Assembly: GCA_003646305.1 (NCBI GenBank)
Contig: QNFJ01000021.1
Span: forward strand, 1-16,291
DNA from: Gammaproteobacteria bacterium
GTDB taxonomy: Bacteria > Pseudomonadota > Gammaproteobacteria > Methylococcales > UBA2780
Length of the DNA stretch: 16,291 nt
Reading direction: 5' to 3'
Numbering within the stretch: position 1 is the stretch's first letter; every line of letters begins with the position of its first letter. Below are positions 13,240 to 16,291 of this stretch, one piece after another. Below the pieces are notes generated by a model that saw only the letters and a list, made by a program, of their open reading frames with translations, was not told the origin of the DNA and did no database searches. Position numbers and translations under genes: made by a program.

Positions 13240-14151
13240 TTATTTTAATAAATCGTAACAAATCGGCAGTGTGAATAAACTCAAAGCAGTCGTCACAGTC
13301 ACCGCCATCGCATATAAAGAACCGTCCAGTTTATAGCGGTCGCACAGAACCAGGCCTAGTACCATGCTCGGCATCGCTGTTTCCAGCACCACCGCCGCCA
13401 ACAAATCCCCAGATAATCCTAAAGGCATTGCTAATGCCCAACCAAACAGCGGCATTAAAATAAGCTGCACCAAAATAACGGGTAAAACCTTAGGCAGATT
13501 ACGCCAGTGGAGACTATCGAGTCGCAATCCCATCCCCAAAGAGATCAACATTAAAGGGACAACACCGGGCGAGAGCAGTTCCAGAAAGCCATTCACCCAT
13601 TGCGGCTGAGGAACACCTTGCAGATTCATTGTCACTGCGAACAGGCCAGCCCACAGTGGCGGCACTTTAAGAAGTGAGCGAAAAATCCCCCCTTTTCCGC
13701 CGCTACCATAGTGGCGCGCGATCAATACACCGACTGTCAATAATAAAGGGGTGCAGGCAAACAGGTCGAACTGAATAGCAACCGACCGAGCCCAACCACC
13801 GAATGTCTGCTCAAGAACCGGTAAGCCTAAATAGGTAATATTTGGAAATGAGGCCGCAATGATCAGTGCACCAACCTGCCCACTTGCCATATTCCAACGT
13901 CGAAAGATCAACCATGTTACTGCGATGGCAAAGAGTACAGCGGCCGAGGCAAGAAATGAGATTTTAAGTGATTGAAGCCCTAATGAGGCATCCCACATGA
14001 CCGACAGTACCAGGGCCGGAAGCATCAGATAATAGACAACATTGGTTAAAGCAAGCCGAACTTGATCTGCAGCCAAACCGGCGGGCTTAAATAGACGCCA
14101 GCCAACACCGCACAGTATCAGTGCCGACATCTGCGTTAAAACAGAAACCAT
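13240..14151 (-). CDS. AEC-family (auxin efflux carrier/MdcF-like) permease
   Basis: A 303-residue, about ten-TM protein. The duplicated half pattern of AEC permeases is visible: an N-terminal YLMLPALVLSVMW in TM2, ASFPNITYLGLPVLEQTFG (about 105-123) with the conserved N-x5-P kink, a middle loop rich in Gly and Lys (about 164-172), then PGVVPLMLISLGMGLRLD and the C-terminal LETAMPSMVLGLVLCDRYKLD (about 258-278). Bacterial members are mostly uncharacterised; some carry malonate or other organic acids, so no substrate is assigned. The ATG at 14151 has no strong ribosome site. The gene lies 34 bp after the YjdF-like gene, and the adaptor start is 35 bp beyond its stop. Confidence 0.88.
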   Translation of the reverse strand: MVSVLTQMSALILCGVGWRLFKPAGLAADQVRLALTNVVYYLMLPALVLSVMWDASLGLQSLKISFLASAAVLFAIAVTWLIFRRWNMASGQVGALIIAASFPNITYLGLPVLEQTFGGWARSVAIQFDLFACTPLLLTVGVLIARHYGSGGKGGIFRSLLKVPPLWAGLFAVTMNLQGVPQPQWVNGFLELLSPGVVPLMLISLGMGLRLDSLHWRNLPKVLPVILVQLILMPLFGWALAMPLGLSGDLLAAVVLETAMPSMVLGLVLCDRYKLDGSLYAMAVTVTTALSLFTLPICYDLLK

Positions 14152-14185
14152 GAAGGGATCTCAGTGAATCAGAAGACTGTCATTA

Positions 14186-14812
14186 TCACTGATTAGGCTT
14201 CAACAGGCGAGATAAAGCCCGATCATGCCATTGAGACAACAACAACTGGGCCACAATTGCCCCGCAAAAAGCGGTAAACATATCCCATTGAGTATCCCAA
14301 ATATCACCCTGTGTTCCCAAAAAGGCATCAGCCGCCCCTCCCTCTGCAACGGCGACCCACCACTCAATAAATTCGTAAAAGGCGCTGATTGCGAGGCAGA
14401 TACAGACCACTATAAAAAAAAGCCATTTCCCAACCACTAGCGGTGAGCGCCTGAGTAAAATCTCTCTAGCAACCATCGCCGGAACAAAACCTTGCGCCAG
14501 ATGCCCTAGTCGATCATAGGGGTTTCGGCTCAATTCAAGCCAGTCCTGCACCCAAAAACCAATTGGAACCTCTGCATAGGTGTAGTGGCCACCAACAATC
14601 AATATCAGCGCATGTACCGCTATCAACCAATAAACCAACAGTGTCAATGGGAAGCGTTTTGCAGTCAGTAGCAGCAGAGGGATTGCTATCAAGACCGGCG
14701 TGACTTCAAGCAACCAGGTCAGATGGTCAAACGGGCCGATTCCAGAAATAATAAGCCCACCAATCACTACTGCCAGAAGAAAGGTGAGCTGCCTGTTTTT
14801 CGTTGCGATCAT
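14186..14812 (-). CDS. yjdF: DUF2238 inner-membrane protein (YjdF-like)
   Basis: This 208-residue protein has about five or six hydrophobic segments. It carries the highly typical DUF2238 blocks YDRLGHLAQGFVPAMVAREILLR (about 99-121), SAFYEFIEWWVAVAEG (about 142-157) and the acidic AADAFLGTQGDIWDTQWDMF (about 159-178). E. coli YjdF is the same family, but its function is not known. Conserved Asp, His, Glu and Trp residues in membrane-adjacent positions suggest a metal or ligand site, which is only an inference. The ATG immediately follows the MFS transporter stop (TAGATG, no gap) with GGGAA about 8 nt upstream, so the two are almost certainly co-translated. It is unrelated to the Firmicutes yjdF riboswitch gene despite the shared name. 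Confidence 0.9.
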   Translation of the reverse strand: MIATKNRQLTFLLAVVIGGLIISGIGPFDHLTWLLEVTPVLIAIPLLLLTAKRFPLTLLVYWLIAVHALILIVGGHYTYAEVPIGFWVQDWLELSRNPYDRLGHLAQGFVPAMVAREILLRRSPLVVGKWLFFIVVCICLAISAFYEFIEWWVAVAEGGAADAFLGTQGDIWDTQWDMFTAFCGAIVAQLLLSQWHDRALSRLLKPNQ

Positions 14813-16027
14813 CTAACGGTTCCCAGATGCCATTGCCAACGCCTCTGGAAGTGCGCGTAATTTAGCCATACTTATAATTCCCCAAACTGGCCCGATAGCC
14901 AAAAAGATAAAAACGTAACGCCAGCCTATAAGATCAACGAGTAGCGGTACAAGGTGAATCGTAAATAAGGTCAGTAAAAAACCCATACTCGTCTGCATCA
15001 TCAAAGCAGTTCCGACATATCGTTTGTCTGACAGTTCACTAATCGCTGCACTAAATTGTGCACTATCAGCAACCACTGCAAAACCCCAAATCAGGCAGAT
15101 TAACGTCAACAAAAGAGGGGAGGAGAAAAACAGTCCAACAATCAAACAACAGCTCCCAGAAACGACCAAACTAACGATAATAACGCTTGTCCGCCCTATC
15201 TTATCCGCAAATCGGCCCGCCAAAACACAGCCTAACGCACCGACAGCGATAACAGAGAAACCGGCAAGTCTAGCCGCCTCTAGTGACCATCCGGCTTGCT
15301 GATAGCTGGCAATAATAAAAATCGGTACCCAGGTCCACATCGCATAAAGTTCCCACATATGACCCAGGTAACCAAAATTGGCCAACCGGAGTGGGCGATC
15401 AAGGAATGATTTCCCCGCATAATGCCAGTCGAATGGTGCTGAGCTAGCCAGTCCCGGCCCACTTTTCACACAGAGAAAAACTAAAACAGCCGAAACGACC
15501 GCCATCCAGGACGATGCCATTAGAACTGAACGCCAGGGCGGCATTCCGCCTTCACCGAAGATTGGAAAAGCATTTAACAGGTGAGGTAAAGCTGAACCTA
15601 AAGTAAGTGCGCCAACAAGTATCCCAACGAGGAAACCCCTGTCTGTTGTTGCCCAGGAAACCGCCACTTTCATCCCAGGAGGATAGACCCCAGCCAATGC
15701 GACACCGGTTAAAAAACGCAGTAGCATAACCGTTTCGGGTGACGTATCAACAGTCACGATCAAGCCATTGAATAGAGCCCCAGCCAACGCGCTCGCTGTA
15801 ATCAGGTAAATGGCTGAAAAGCGGTCGGCTATATTTGAAATTGCACTGAGTAATGCACCACACACAAAACCAATCTGGACGCTCATCGTCATCCATGATT
15901 GCTGACTACTTGTTAAAGACCATTCCTCGACAAGTTGCGGAACAACTGCTGTGGCCGAGAACCAAAGTGCCATGGCAAGCAGCTCCGCCAGAGCAAGCAG
16001 TGATAAATTTCGCCATTTGTGACTCAC
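14813..16027 (-). CDS. Major facilitator superfamily transporter
   Basis: A 404-residue protein with the MFS two-times-six TM layout. It begins LSLLALAELLAMALWFSATAVVP, has an A-motif-like loop after TM2 (about SNIADRFSA, 64-72), a TM4 region RFLTGVALAGVYPPGMKVA, a central hydrophilic loop (about 193-210), and a second A-motif GRFADKIGRTSV (about 271-282) after TM8. This resembles the NarK/CynX-type MFS subgroup common in proteobacteria, but a substrate cannot be assigned. The start is GTG at 16027 with no strong ribosome site, 12 bp after the preceding gene's stop, so translation may depend on coupling. It ends directly against the yjdF start. Confidence 0.9.
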   Translation of the reverse strand: MSHKWRNLSLLALAELLAMALWFSATAVVPQLVEEWSLTSSQQSWMTMSVQIGFVCGALLSAISNIADRFSAIYLITASALAGALFNGLIVTVDTSPETVMLLRFLTGVALAGVYPPGMKVAVSWATTDRGFLVGILVGALTLGSALPHLLNAFPIFGEGGMPPWRSVLMASSWMAVVSAVLVFLCVKSGPGLASSAPFDWHYAGKSFLDRPLRLANFGYLGHMWELYAMWTWVPIFIIASYQQAGWSLEAARLAGFSVIAVGALGCVLAGRFADKIGRTSVIIVSLVVSGSCCLIVGLFFSSPLLLTLICLIWGFAVVADSAQFSAAISELSDKRYVGTALMMQTSMGFLLTLFTIHLVPLLVDLIGWRYVFIFLAIGPVWGIISMAKLRALPEALAMASGNR

Positions 16028-16039
16028 TGATAAAGCTTG

Positions 16040-16291
16040 TTAACCATTCACGTCAGGAGAAAAAATCTGTACCTGAAAATATTGAGGCTCCAGATCATCA
16101 GCCAGTTCAAGCGACGAGGAATAAGAGCGAATTTCACCGCGTTCAAGAGGCTCTGTGATGGGCAGGCCATTCCCCATTCCTAGCTCCGAAACACCGACCT
16201 GAATCCCAACGTGATCAAAAAACAAAATCTTTACTTCCGGCCTGACGGGAAGAAGGTTACGATTGTCCATCACAACCTTGTATTCGTAGTA
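16040..16291 (-). CDS. Unidentified protein, C-terminal 83 residues, cut by window edge
   Basis: The frame is open from the window edge to a TAA at 16040. An internal GTG-ATG at 16273-16268 could mimic a start, but codons upstream (reading YYEYKVV) continue the same frame without a stop, so the protein very likely begins outside the window. The visible part alternates hydrophobic and polar residues (YKVVMDNRNLLPVRPEV, KILFFDHVGIQVG, PQYFQVQIFSP), suggesting a beta-sandwich C-terminal domain. I do not recognise the family. It precedes the MFS gene by 12 bp and seems to be in the same transcript. Confidence 0.6.
   Translation of the reverse strand, partial: YYEYKVVMDNRNLLPVRPEVKILFFDHVGIQVGVSELGMGNGLPITEPLERGEIRSYSSSLELADDLEPQYFQVQIFSPDVNG

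Overview
This window is gammaproteobacterial chromosome. The gene order pcnB-folK-panB-panC, a Uup-type ABC-F ATPase, a DUF2797 protein and a tRNA-Ser(GGA) with an encoded CCA all fit Gammaproteobacteria. Base composition looks moderate, by eye in the mid-to-high 40s % GC. Genus cannot be fixed from the sequence. Every gene I can support lies on the minus strand, so transcription runs from high to low coordinates, and both edges cut a gene: panC at the left and an unidentified protein at the right.

Layout in the direction of transcription. (1) 16291-7023 is a tightly packed run: the C-terminus of an unknown protein, an MFS transporter, a DUF2238/YjdF-like membrane protein, an AEC-family permease, an RND efflux pair (periplasmic adaptor then inner-membrane pump, no outer-membrane channel gene), a DUF2797 Cys-rich protein, and a CinA-like protein whose C-terminal deamidase domain looks degenerate. 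Gaps are 0 to about 35 bp, so co-transcription is plausible. (2) 7022-6884 holds a REP-like inverted pair. (3) 6883-4994 is uup. (4) 4927-4840 is tRNA-Ser(GGA), followed by a tandem array of about 178-bp units reaching about 4390. Each full unit carries a terminator-like hairpin and ends in a copy of the last 18 nt of the tRNA gene. (5) 4260-3406 encodes a DUF4239/bestrophin-like membrane protein. (6) 3267-1 carries pcnB, folK, panB and panC: RNA polyadenylation, a folate step and two pantothenate steps.

The most interesting region is the tRNA-Ser repeat array. It has the same architecture as the classic E. coli tyrT locus, where about 178-bp repeats carry the last 19 bp of the tRNA gene and give rise to rtT RNA, but it is built on a serine tRNA. 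The two full units differ at few positions, and two of those differences are a paired C-G to U-A change across a predicted stem, a hint of selection on RNA structure.

The remaining genes are mostly housekeeping or transport. Points worth a second look are the degenerate PncC-like half of CinA, a GIY-YIG-like motif in the DUF2797 protein, non-ATG starts that decide the N-termini of several genes, and a perfect 14-bp palindrome overlapping a candidate -35 box upstream of the DUF4239 gene.
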